The notes beneath the pieces are model-generated. The model saw only the letters and a list, made by a program, of their open reading frames with translations, searched no databases and had not been told where the DNA came from. 37,014 nt of DNA from Gammaproteobacteria bacterium (GTDB lineage: Bacteria > Pseudomonadota > Gammaproteobacteria > S012-40), in assembly GCA_919902765.1 (NCBI GenBank), contig CAKKRP010000084.1:1-37014 (forward strand), read 5' to 3'. Below, piece after piece: positions 8,239 through 16,069 of the stretch. Within the stretch, counting starts at the first letter, position 1, and each line of letters starts with the position of its first letter. Both the position numbers and the translations under genes were made by a program.

Positions 8239-8756
8239 AAGTAGGTTTCCAAGGCGCGTTGTAACTGGCCTTGTGCTTCCATGATCAATTCGCATACATC
8301 GCGCGCCGCGCCGCGCCCGCCGGGGTGCTGGGTTTGCCAATGGGCGTGTTTTTTTACAAAGTCGTGGGCGTCGGCCACGGCGATCGCCAAGCCCACGCGC
8401 CGCATCACCGGCAGGTCAACCACGTCATCGCCCACATAGGCTACGTGTTCCGGCGGGATGTTGAGGGTGCGCAATAATTCTATGAGCGCGGGTAGTTTAT
8501 CGCGCCGCCCTTGATAAACATGGTTTATCCCCAGACTTGCCATGCGGTGCGTCACCGTGGCCGAGGTGCGCCCGGTGATGATGGCCAATTCTACGCCGCT
8601 GGCATGCAACATCTTCATGCCGTGGCCGTCGCGTGAATAAAAGGCCTTAAATTCCATGCCATCATCGTTCAGGTAAAGGCTGCCGTCAGTGAGCACGCCA
8701 TCCACATCGAAGATGACCAGTTGGATTTGCGCGGCTTTTTTTAAGATGTCATCCAT
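8235..8756 (-). CDS. kdsC: KDO-8-phosphate phosphatase
   Basis: 173 residues, the size of tetrameric HAD-family KdsC. The nucleophile motif is FDVDGVLTDGSLY (Asp17, Asp19), with IITGR and YVGDDVVDLPVMRRVGLAIAVADAHD as later HAD motifs. It hydrolyses KDO-8-phosphate to KDO, a core sugar of LPS. It begins 2 bases after the kdsD stop and overlaps lptC by GTGA, so KDO formation and LPS export are read as one unit. Confidence 0.96.
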   Translation of the reverse strand: MDDILKKAAQIQLVIFDVDGVLTDGSLYLNDDGMEFKAFYSRDGHGMKMLHASGVELAIITGRTSATVTHRMASLGINHVYQGRRDKLPALIELLRTLNIPPEHVAYVGDDVVDLPVMRRVGLAIAVADAHDFVKKHAHWQTQHPGGRGAARDVCELIMEAQGQLQRALETYL

Positions 8757-8758
8757 CG

Positions 8759-9796
8759 CTATACGACCCCGGCCCTGAGCATGCTTTGCATATTAAACGC
8801 TCCGACTACGCGCAGTTCGGCATCCACCACCGGCAACGCGTTGACCTTATATTTTTGCATCACCTGTAAGGCCTCGGCAGCCAGCACGCCTTGGCGTATG
8901 GAGCGACAATTGGCCGTCATCACATCGACAATGCGCGCATTGCGGATATCGACTTGCGCCACCAAGACGCGGCGTAGATCGCCGTCCGTGAACACGCCGG
9001 CCAGCCGTCGTTGGGCATCGACGATGGTGGTGAATCCCAAGCCCTTTTTGTTCATTTCAATCAGCGCGTCGGCGAGTAGCGCGTCGCTGAGGACGCTGGG
9101 GACGGCGGCGTCGCTGAGCATCACATCATCGATCAGCAATAACAGGCGGCGGCCCAGCGAGCCACCGGGATGGGAGCGCGCGAAATCGATTTCAGTGAAA
9201 CCGCGCGCCTCCAGCATGGCAATCGCCAAGGCATCGCCCATCGCCAAGGTGGCGGTGGTGCTGGCGGTGGGGGCCAACCCCAACGGGCAAGCCTCTTTTT
9301 CGACGCTGACATCCAAGAACACGCTGGCCATACGTCCCAAGGTGGATTGTGGGTTGCCTGATAAGGCGATCAACGGCGCGCCCAGGCGTTTGATCAGCGG
9401 GAGGATGGTCAAGATTTCCGCCGTTTCGCCGGAGTTGGAAATGGCGACGACGACATCTTGCGCGGTGATCATGCCGAGGTCGCCATGGCTGGCCTCGCCG
9501 GGGTGGACGAAAAATGCTGGGCTGCCGGTGCTGGCGAGGGTGGCGGCGATCTTGCTGCCGATGTGTCCGGATTTGCCCATGCCCAGCACCACGATGCGCC
9601 CTAGGCAGGCCAGCATATGGCGGCACGCGAGGACAAAGGCGTCGTCGATGCGTGCGCGCAGGGCGGCGACCGCCTGGGCCTCTACGTCGATCACGGCCTG
9701 CCCCATCGTGCGCAAGGCCTGGTCGTTGACGCCCCGTCCGGTGCGCGTCGCGGTGCGCCGTTCTGGGGTGTTGGGGACAGGGGTGGTTGTGCTCAT
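8759..9796 (-). CDS. kdsD: Arabinose-5-phosphate isomerase
   Basis: 345 residues. An N-terminal sugar isomerase (SIS) domain contains GMGKSGHIGSKIAATLASTGSPAFF and AISNSGETAEIL. Two CBS domains follow (DVMLSDAAVPSV onwards and DVMTANCRSI onwards). KdsD converts ribulose-5-phosphate to arabinose-5-phosphate, the first step of KDO synthesis. It is adjacent to kdsC. Its start lies 1 base from the ubiA stop, which suggests cotranscription. KpsF/GutQ paralogues are similar, but this locus is the kdsD one. Confidence 0.95.
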   Translation of the reverse strand: MSTTTPVPNTPERRTATRTGRGVNDQALRTMGQAVIDVEAQAVAALRARIDDAFVLACRHMLACLGRIVVLGMGKSGHIGSKIAATLASTGSPAFFVHPGEASHGDLGMITAQDVVVAISNSGETAEILTILPLIKRLGAPLIALSGNPQSTLGRMASVFLDVSVEKEACPLGLAPTASTTATLAMGDALAIAMLEARGFTEIDFARSHPGGSLGRRLLLLIDDVMLSDAAVPSVLSDALLADALIEMNKKGLGFTTIVDAQRRLAGVFTDGDLRRVLVAQVDIRNARIVDVMTANCRSIRQGVLAAEALQVMQKYKVNALPVVDAELRVVGAFNMQSMLRAGVV

Positions 9797-9797
9797 A

Positions 9798-10706
9798 TTA
9801 ATGCGATGTTACCACAGTCGCCGGTAACCACAGATAATCGGCCGCCAAACCGACAAACACCGCCGCGCCAAACCACGCATTATTGATAAAGGCCTGGAAG
9901 CAGCGCGCCTCATTGCGGTCTTTGATCAAATATTGCTGGTACAGGCCTAAGCCCGTAGCGACCGCCAAGCCGGTTACATAGAACACGCCGCGCCCCGTTT
10001 GCATGCCCACCGCATACAAGCCCAAGATGACCATCAGTTGTAGTATGCCGATGATCATGCGATCCAGATCGCCGAACAAGATCGCGGTGGATTTTACCCC
10101 GATACGCAAATCTTCGCGGCGATCCACCATGGCGTATTGCGTGTCATAGACGGTCGCCCACAGCACGGTGACCACAAATAATAGCCATGCCGTGGGCGGT
10201 ACACTGCCAGTCTCGGCCGCGTAGGCCATGGGCACGGCCCACCCAAAGGCCGCTCCCAGGAATATTTGGGGTAGATAGGTATAACGTTTGGTGAACGGGT
10301 AGAGAGCCGCCAGGAGCGCACCCCCGACGGAGAGTTTTATCGTCGGCAGGTTGAGCAGCCAGACCAATCCAAAGGCGCACAGGGATAGAATCACGAAGAT
10401 CGCGATGGCCTCGCGCGGGCGGACCTTGCCAGCCGCCACCGGGCGTTCCTGGGTGCGCGTCACCTGGGGGTCGAAGTCGCGGTCGGCATAATCATTGATG
10501 GCGCAACCCGCCGAACGCATCAACACCACGCCGCCGGCGAAGACCGCTAAGTTGAGCCAGTGCGGCACGCCTTGGGCGGCGAACCACAGTGCCCAGAGGG
10601 TCGGCCACAACAATAAAAAGATGCCGACCGGCCGATGCAAGCGCACCAGCAGGGCATATTGATAGAAGCGGGTTTGCCAGGTCATGACGTGGCGTTTACT
10701 CCCCAT
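9798..10706 (-). CDS. ubiA: 4-hydroxybenzoate polyprenyltransferase
   Basis: 302 residues from the ATG at 10706, or 295 from the ATG at 10685. GGGGAG lies 13 bases before the second start, so the true start is uncertain. It is a polytopic membrane protein with the two aspartate-rich motifs of Ubi[10 protein letters not shown] in the first half and [12 protein letters not shown] in the second. It attaches the polyprenyl tail to 4-hydroxybenzoate in ubiquinone synthesis. The next gene upstream, ubiC, makes its aromatic substrate. Confidence 0.95.
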   Translation of the reverse strand: MGSKRHVMTWQTRFYQYALLVRLHRPVGIFLLLWPTLWALWFAAQGVPHWLNLAVFAGGVVLMRSAGCAINDYADRDFDPQVTRTQERPVAAGKVRPREAIAIFVILSLCAFGLVWLLNLPTIKLSVGGALLAALYPFTKRYTYLPQIFLGAAFGWAVPMAYAAETGSVPPTAWLLFVVTVLWATVYDTQYAMVDRREDLRIGVKSTAILFGDLDRMIIGILQLMVILGLYAVGMQTGRGVFYVTGLAVATGLGLYQQYLIKDRNEARCFQAFINNAWFGAAVFVGLAADYLWLPATVVTSH

Positions 10707-10716
10707 AGCGAAACCA

Positions 10717-11244
10717 TTATGGCGTGTCCAAAAAAAATTCCGACACCAACAAGGGCGCGTGGCCCAACGTGAATATCGAACGCCGTCCCCACGCCGGGAC
10801 CTGGTGGGTGGTCGAGGTCAACCAGGCCAAATGCCCTTGCGGCAGACGTGCCACACTGAGTGTACCCCGGCGTGTACTGCGATCCGCGAATAAAACATCG
10901 CCTAAGGCGCGGTTGCCGAGGCGCGTCAAATGACGCCGTGCCGCCACCGTCATGGGCGGCATCACGGTGCGCGCGAAGATCACCACGCGCCCGGCGCAGG
11001 CCAATTCAACTTGGCGCACATACGCCCGCGTGCGCTCGCCCAAGCCCAAGGCCGTGCGCTCGCTACGCGTCACCGGACCCCAGGTATGCGATAACACGCG
11101 TACGCCGACCCGTCCTGCGCAATGCGCGCGTAATTTGCGTGTGAGCGAACGGCGTTCAAATAACCATGCCCGTAGCGCCGCAGGTATCGCGCAGTGGTTC
11201 ACGCTCGCGCCACTGCGCCAAGGTTCGGCGATCCATTTGTTCAT
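10717..11244 (-). CDS. ubiC: Chorismate pyruvate-lyase
   Basis: 175 residues. UbiC splits chorismate into pyruvate and 4-hydroxybenzoate, the first committed step of ubiquinone synthesis. Family landmarks include [31 protein letters not shown] and, near the C-terminus, RRSIFTL. The overall sequence is divergent and rich in arginine, but length and the adjacent ubiA support the assignment. It lies 35 bases after the recG stop and ends 10 bases before the longer ubiA start. Confidence 0.9.
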   Translation of the reverse strand: MNKWIAEPWRSGASVNHCAIPAALRAWLFERRSLTRKLRAHCAGRVGVRVLSHTWGPVTRSERTALGLGERTRAYVRQVELACAGRVVIFARTVMPPMTVAARRHLTRLGNRALGDVLFADRSTRRGTLSVARLPQGHLAWLTSTTHQVPAWGRRSIFTLGHAPLLVSEFFLDTP

Positions 11245-11279
11245 TGTGTATACCTAAAGTTCACCAGCGACGCGTTATA

Positions 11280-13361
11280 TTAAACTTCACTATATTGCTG
11301 ACCTTGCCGCACCCAGCGTTGCAGTAACGGTGCGACGCATTCCGGATGGTGTTGTAACACGCTTTCCGCCGCTAGTGCGACCTTGGGCAGCAGCGCGGCG
11401 TCACGCGCTAAATCGGCGATATGGAATTGTACCAAACCCGTCTGACGCGTGCCTAACACCTCGCCGGGGCCGCGCAATTCCAAATCGCGGCGCGCGATTG
11501 CGAAACCGTCCTGCGTTTCGCGCAACGTGGAGAGGCGCGCGCGCGCCTGCTCGGAAAGCGGGCTGCGATATAATAATACACAAGTGCTCTTGATTTCCCC
11601 GCGTCCGACGCGTCCACGCAGTTGATGCAGTTGCGCCAACCCGAGGCGCTCGGCGTTTTCGATGATCATCAAGCTCGCGTTGGGCACATCCACCCCCACT
11701 TCGATGACGGTGGTGGCGACTAGCAATTGCAAGGCCCCCGCTTTGAAGCGCGCCATGGCGTCTTCTTTGTCCGCCGCCTTCATACGCCCATGGATCAGTC
11801 CGACGCGCAGGCCAGGCAAGGCCGCCGCCAATTGCGCGGCGGTATCTTCCGCCGCTTGGGCCAATAAGACCTCCGAGGCGTCGATCAAGGTGCATACCCA
11901 ATAGGCCTGACGGCCTTCGCGCAAGGCCGTGTGGATGCGCTGTATCACCTCGTCGCGCCGCCGCTCCGGGATGGCCACCGTGTCGATAGGCTGGCGACCG
12001 CGCGGTAACTCGTCGATGACGGAGACATCTAAATCCGCATAGGCGGTCATGGCCAGCGTGCGCGGGATGGGCGTGGCAGTCATCACCAGTTGATGGGGCG
12101 TCTGGTTGAGGCGGCCCTTGGCGCGCAACGCCAGGCGTTGATGCACGCCAAACCGGTGTTGTTCATCGATAATCATCAGGCCTAAATTGGCAAACACGAT
12201 GTCGTCTTGGAACAAGGCGTGCGTGCCCACGACGACGGTGGCCTGACCTTGTGCGATGCGTGCGAGCAGCGCCGCGCGTGTCTTGCCTTTCAGGCGTCCA
12301 CCCAACCACGCGACCTCGACCGCCAGCGGTGCAAACCAGCGCTGCAAGGTCTGAAAATGTTGTTCCGACAAGAGTTCGGTCGGGGCCATCAAGGCCGTTT
12401 GTACGCCGCTGGCCGCCGCCTGCAAGCTTGCCAGGGCCGCGACCACCGTCTTGCCCGAGCCCACGTCGCCTTGCACCAACCGTAACATCGGCGTGGCCAA
12501 GGCCAAATCGGCGCGCACCTCGGCGCTGACGCGTAGTTGCGCCGTCGTGAGCGTGAAGGGCAGGGTCTGGACAAAGCGTGTACACAACGCGTCATGCGCT
12601 GTTAGCGCGGGCGCACGATGTTGGCGTATGCGCTGGCGCAATTGTCGCAGGCCGAGCTGAAAGGCCAGCAGTTCTTCAAACGCCAGGCGGCGCAGCGCCG
12701 GATGAGCGCCGGATTCGAGCGTCGCCAACGCACTATCGGGCGGCGGCTGGTGGACCGCTTGGAGCGCCTCGATCAGTGGCAGCAAGTGCCATTGGGCCAA
12801 GATGGATTCCGGCAGTAACTCGGTGGGCGCATAGCGGGGGTCGTGGAGGCGCACCAGCGCTTGTTCGGCGAGCCGACGTAGCAATGGTTGGTTGAGGCCC
12901 TCAGTGGCGGGGTAGATGGGGGTCAGACGCTCGGCCACGGGGAGCGGTTGGCCAGGGTCGATCAGGCGATATTCCGGATGGGTGATTTCCAGGCCTTGCG
13001 GGCCGCGCCGCGCCTCCCCAAAGCCGCGTATATACGCCCCCGCGACCAGCGCTTGTTGTTGCACTTGGTTGAAATGAAAAAAGCGCAGTTGCACAAAACC
13101 GCTGCCATCGCTGACCCGCAACAGCAGCGAGCGGCGCTTCCCATAGATAATTTGCGCGGCGCGTATTTCGGCTTGAAACACCACCTCGTCCCCGGCGCGC
13201 AGATCGCCCAAGGGAGTGATATGTGTACGGTCTTGATAACGCAGCGGGAGGTGAAACAATAAATCCTGCAACACGCGTAAACCCAAGCGTTCAAGGTGTT
13301 CCGCCACCTTAGGGCCTACCCCTTTGAGGCGGTTCAGTGGCATGGTCGCGGTATCGGGCAT
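11280..13361 (-). CDS. recG: ATP-dependent DNA helicase RecG
   Basis: 693 residues, normal RecG length. It has an N-terminal helix-hairpin-helix start (LKGVGPKVAEHL), an OB-fold wedge region (about 50-135), then a superfamily 2 helicase. Walker A GDVGSGKT lies near 298-305, the DExH box is DEQH in MIIDEQHRFG near 397, and the QLRGRVGRG motif lies in the second helicase lobe. RecG remodels stalled forks and branches Holliday junctions. The start at 13361 follows GCAGG. The gene heads a long minus-strand run and diverges from the hydrolase gene at 13485. Confidence 0.97.
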   Translation of the reverse strand: MPDTATMPLNRLKGVGPKVAEHLERLGLRVLQDLLFHLPLRYQDRTHITPLGDLRAGDEVVFQAEIRAAQIIYGKRRSLLLRVSDGSGFVQLRFFHFNQVQQQALVAGAYIRGFGEARRGPQGLEITHPEYRLIDPGQPLPVAERLTPIYPATEGLNQPLLRRLAEQALVRLHDPRYAPTELLPESILAQWHLLPLIEALQAVHQPPPDSALATLESGAHPALRRLAFEELLAFQLGLRQLRQRIRQHRAPALTAHDALCTRFVQTLPFTLTTAQLRVSAEVRADLALATPMLRLVQGDVGSGKTVVAALASLQAAASGVQTALMAPTELLSEQHFQTLQRWFAPLAVEVAWLGGRLKGKTRAALLARIAQGQATVVVGTHALFQDDIVFANLGLMIIDEQHRFGVHQRLALRAKGRLNQTPHQLVMTATPIPRTLAMTAYADLDVSVIDELPRGRQPIDTVAIPERRRDEVIQRIHTALREGRQAYWVCTLIDASEVLLAQAAEDTAAQLAAALPGLRVGLIHGRMKAADKEDAMARFKAGALQLLVATTVIEVGVDVPNASLMIIENAERLGLAQLHQLRGRVGRGEIKSTCVLLYRSPLSEQARARLSTLRETQDGFAIARRDLELRGPGEVLGTRQTGLVQFHIADLARDAALLPKVALAAESVLQHHPECVAPLLQRWVRQGQQYSEV

Positions 13362-13394
13362 CCTGCGCTATCATCGGTGGAGTGGGTGCATGCT

Positions 13395-13400
13395 ATTGTA
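13395..13400 (-). promoter_or_regulatory. Candidate -10 element for recG and the following run
   Basis: The minus strand reads TACAAT here, one base from the sigma-70 consensus, 34 bases before the recG start. No good -35 hexamer is visible (TATTCC at 17-base spacing), so this is a moderate call. Confidence 0.35.
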
Positions 13401-13427
13401 TGCTAAGCGTGGAAGGCGGAATAGGTT

Positions 13428-13456
13428 TTGACAAACAGTCATCGCGCGGGTACCCT
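13428..13456 (+). promoter_or_regulatory. Sigma-70 type promoter for the alpha/beta hydrolase gene
   Basis: A consensus TTGACA at 13428-13433 is followed after 17 bases by TACCCT at 13451-13456, which keeps the critical T, A and final T of the -10 box. It ends 28 bases before the ATG at 13485. It argues that the in-frame TTG at 13428 is promoter rather than a start codon. Confidence 0.55.
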
Positions 13457-13484
13457 GCGTCGTCGGTTTAGGCGTGGAGTGGTT

Positions 13485-14168
13485 ATGAGCCCCCTGGCGT
13501 TAGATGCCCATACGTATGACCGCGACCAGCCGGTCGTGTGTATCAGCGAGACCTTGCTGATCCCCGGCCCAGTGGGGCCGCTAGAGGCATTATTGGCGTT
13601 GCCGGAGGCTGAAAGTGGTGAATATATCGCCATATTGTGCCATCCGCACCCGCTATATGGCGGCACCATGCACAACAAAGTCGTGCATCTGTTGGCGCGT
13701 ACGCTCAACGAATTAAACATTCCCACCGTGCGCTTTAATTTTCGCGGCGTAGGGGGGAGTGTGGGCGCGTATGGCAATGGCAGCGGCGAGACCGATGACC
13801 TGTTAGCGGTAATAGACTACGTGCAGGTGCATTTCCCTGGCCGGCATTTGCTGCTGACGGGGTTTTCGTTCGGGGCCTATGTCGCGCTGAACGCCGCGAC
13901 CAAACGCCATGTGCATCGCCTCATCACCGTCGCCCCGCCGGTAAATTTGTTTGATTTCAAACAGTTAACGTTGCCGCACTGCCCCTGGTTGGTGATCCAG
14001 GGCGAGCAAGACGAAATCGTGCCGCGCGCCGATGTGGCGGCCTGGCTGGCGTCGCTGCCCACGCCGCCGCGTGCCGAATTTTTGTCGGATACCGGGCATT
14101 TTTTTCATGGCAAACTCGGGGCCTTGCGCGCCATGTTGGTCGCGGCCTTGGCACCGCCGTCGGCCTAA
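13485..14168 (+). CDS. Alpha/beta hydrolase (COG2945 type)
   Basis: 227 residues from the ATG at 13485, preceded by GGAG at good spacing. CHPHPLYGGTMHNKVV at about 52-67 is the hallmark of this hydrolase family. The nucleophile elbow is GFSFG with Ser128. A late aspartate in EQDEIVP and a histidine in DTGHFFHG complete a probable Ser-Asp-His triad. It is a cytoplasmic esterase-like enzyme of unknown substrate. Its stop codon overlaps the stop of the convergent hinT gene by two bases. Confidence 0.88.
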   Translation: MSPLALDAHTYDRDQPVVCISETLLIPGPVGPLEALLALPEAESGEYIAILCHPHPLYGGTMHNKVVHLLARTLNELNIPTVRFNFRGVGGSVGAYGNGSGETDDLLAVIDYVQVHFPGRHLLLTGFSFGAYVALNAATKRHVHRLITVAPPVNLFDFKQLTLPHCPWLVIQGEQDEIVPRADVAAWLASLPTPPRAEFLSDTGHFFHGKLGALRAMLVAALAPPSA

Positions 14169-14506
14169 CCGGGCGGCCAGTTCAGCACGCGTCCGCCTAA
14201 TATATGTAAATGGATATGAAACACGGTTTGGCCGCCGTGGCCATTGCAATTCATTACCGTGCGATACCCGTCTGCGGCGATCCCCAGTTGCGCGGCCACC
14301 GTGCGCGCCGCGATCAGCATGCGCCCGCCAAGTTCTAAATCGGCAAGACTCAGATCGTTCAGCGTGGCGATATGACGCTTGGGAATAATCAACACATGTA
14401 CCGGAGCTTGGGGGTTGATGTCGTGGAAGGCCAGCACGAACTCATCTTCAAAAATCAGTTTGGTGGGGATTTGTTGGTTGACGATCCGACAAAACAGACA
14501 GTCCAT
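14165..14506 (-). CDS. hinT: HIT family purine nucleoside phosphoramidase
   Basis: 113 residues, typical HinT size. It starts MDCLFCRIVNQQIPTKLIFEDE and carries the histidine triad HIHLH followed by ILGGR near the C-terminus. HinT proteins hydrolyse adenosine phosphoramidates and acyl-adenylates. The gene is read towards the alpha/beta hydrolase, and the two stop codons share two bases. No terminator separates them. Confidence 0.94.
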   Translation of the reverse strand: MDCLFCRIVNQQIPTKLIFEDEFVLAFHDINPQAPVHVLIIPKRHIATLNDLSLADLELGGRMLIAARTVAAQLGIAADGYRTVMNCNGHGGQTVFHIHLHILGGRVLNWPPG

Positions 14507-14647
14507 AGCGACCTCGGTGGCATAGTGTTGGCGATGCGGTCATTCTATACTACTTCGTGGCGGCTCGAAATTATCCGGCGCGCTCAGGCGCGGCGCATTG
14601 GCTCTGTGTTTGCTTGTTTTTATTGTTAAATCAATTTAGGGATAACG

Positions 14648-15367
14648 ATGGATTTAAGTTTTTTGCAAGTGCATGGGGTAGATCCTTGGGTCATTATCAG
14701 CCGGATTTTTTTGGCCATGCTGGCGGGCGCATTGATCGGATTAGAGCGCACCTACAATGGGCGGCCGGCGGGATTTCGCACCCATACGCTGGTCAGCGTC
14801 GCATCGACCTTATTGATGTTATTAACGGCGTTTCAATGGGAATTGGTCGTGAGCACGGCGTATCTCGATACCGTGCGCTCCGACCCCACGCGCTTGGCCC
14901 AAGGCATCATGACCGGGATCGGTTTCTTGGGCGCAGGCGTGATTATGAAAGAAGACTTTCGTATTTCCGGTCTGACCACCGCCGCCTCGATTTGGATCAC
15001 CTCGGCGATCGGTATTTTGATAGGAATCGGGTTTTATTTGCCTGCGATTATCGGTGTGATCGTCACCTTGGGCACCTTGTCGCTGTTTCGGTGGCTGGAA
15101 CAATTATTACCCACGTTAGAATACGGCGTGGTGACCATACGCTTTTTACGTCGCGACATCTTGTCCGAAGAAGAAATCAAAAACATCGTGGCGAAACACG
15201 CGATCAGCGTGTCCGGGTCCAGCTACGAACTCGAAAGCGAAGGCAAGTTTTTTACCTACAAACTCACCATACGCACGCGCAAATTGGACAATTTGCGTCA
15301 TCTCGCGGAAACCTTGCATGGAATGGAAAAGGTGTGCGAGTTTTCGGTCACGCCGACCAGTTTATAG
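14648..15367 (+). CDS. MgtC/SapB family membrane protein
   Basis: 239 residues. The N-terminal two thirds hold four or more membrane segments with the family motifs AGALIGLERTYNGRPAGFRT and GIGFLGAGVIMK. The last 75 residues form a soluble domain (from IRFLRRDILSEEE) like the ACT-type C-terminus of MgtC. In pathogens MgtC acts on the F-ATPase and supports growth at low magnesium; in free-living bacteria the role is unclear. AGGGATAACG precedes the ATG. It stands alone, followed by a 120-base gap. Confidence 0.88.
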   Translation: MDLSFLQVHGVDPWVIISRIFLAMLAGALIGLERTYNGRPAGFRTHTLVSVASTLLMLLTAFQWELVVSTAYLDTVRSDPTRLAQGIMTGIGFLGAGVIMKEDFRISGLTTAASIWITSAIGILIGIGFYLPAIIGVIVTLGTLSLFRWLEQLLPTLEYGVVTIRFLRRDILSEEEIKNIVAKHAISVSGSSYELESEGKFFTYKLTIRTRKLDNLRHLAETLHGMEKVCEFSVTPTSL

Positions 15368-15391
15368 CGCAAAACCTTGTTTTTGCCGCGC

Positions 15392-15426
15392 TTGTACGAG
15401 GCTAAACTTAGGGTGTATTTTAGCCT
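15392..15426 (+). promoter_or_regulatory. Candidate promoter and inverted repeat before the outer-membrane pair
   Basis: A possible -35 TTGTAC (15392-15397) and -10 TATTTT (15416-15421) are separated by 18 bases. An inverted repeat AGGCTAAA / TTTAGCCT (15399-15406 and 15419-15426) lies over the spacer and -10, as an operator would. It could also be a weak hairpin after mgtC, but no T-run follows. Confidence 0.3.
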
Positions 15427-15487
15427 TACGGTAGTCTCTGAATAAAAATCAGTTAACCAATCAAACAGTATGTTATTGGAGGATAAA

Positions 15488-16069
15488 ATGAACACTCGCG
15501 TGATTCGTCATGGGTTAGCGCTCGCCTTTGTGTTGGGTAGCGGATTAACAGCGATTCCTGGCATCTATGCCGCCGAAAATATTCCCGCTCCCACGCCTCC
15601 CGCCGTTGCTGAAGCACGGCCCCCCGCGCCGGAGCAGGCGATAGGCTTGAGCTTGGGTTGGGTGGTCGCCAATGGTCTGAGTTATCGCCAATATTTTGGT
15701 CACAACTATTGGCAAGGCACCTTCGCAGGGTTGGTCGATAAAGAAGCGGGCAATAGCTATCTCGATCTGTCCGTAGGGTTTGGGCGGTATCTAAATCGAT
15801 TTGATTTGGAGCGTTTCGCCCCGATAGGTTTAAAAATGGGTGCGGGCATAGAAACAGAATATCGCAAAGGAACTCAATTCGGCGTCGGCGACGGGCTAGA
15901 TCGCAAAGAACTGCATCTCGGTGCGGGCTTTGGCGCGGATATCGGGAATCCTACGGCGCACGGCCTGATCTTATCGTTGGATGTGTTTTACACCGCAACC
16001 TTCAATAACATGAAAGAATTTACCAAATTGCGTTTATTGCCGTCGGTCAGCATCCACTACAACCTATGA
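15488..16069 (+). CDS. Small outer-membrane beta-barrel protein, unknown function
   Basis: 193 residues from the ATG at 15488, which follows GGAGG at ideal spacing. A signal peptide (about 1-30, ending IYAAE) is followed by a Pro/Ala-rich linker (APTPPAVAEARPPAP). The rest is alternating polar and apolar strands rich in Gly, Tyr and Phe, such as IGLSLGWVVANG, LDLSVGFGRYL, GLKMGAGIETEY, LHLGAGFGADIG and LILSLDVFYTATF. This suggests a barrel of about eight strands. I do not recognise a named family. It overlaps the next gene by ATGA, so the two are coupled and probably work together at the outer membrane. Confidence 0.75.
   Translation: MNTRVIRHGLALAFVLGSGLTAIPGIYAAENIPAPTPPAVAEARPPAPEQAIGLSLGWVVANGLSYRQYFGHNYWQGTFAGLVDKEAGNSYLDLSVGFGRYLNRFDLERFAPIGLKMGAGIETEYRKGTQFGVGDGLDRKELHLGAGFGADIGNPTAHGLILSLDVFYTATFNNMKEFTKLRLLPSVSIHYNL

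Noticed and set aside
8781-9827. Long plus-strand open frame opposite kdsD
   Set aside because: kdsD on the minus strand has complete SIS and CBS motifs and fits the operon. The opposite frame is a by-product of codon bias.
13428-13484. N-terminal extension of the hydrolase gene from a TTG at 13428
   Set aside because: The TTG is part of a consensus TTGACA promoter element. The ATG at 13485 has a proper ribosome binding site and starts the family-like sequence.
15368-15386. GCAAAA / TTTTGC hairpin after the mgtC-like gene
   Set aside because: The stem is short and AT-rich, and no T-tract follows it, so it is not a convincing terminator.
14557-15405. Long plus-strand open frame overlapping the mgtC-like gene
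   Set aside because: Its translation is rich in Arg, His and Asp with no domain logic, while the other frame encodes clear MgtC motifs. It is a shadow of the real gene.
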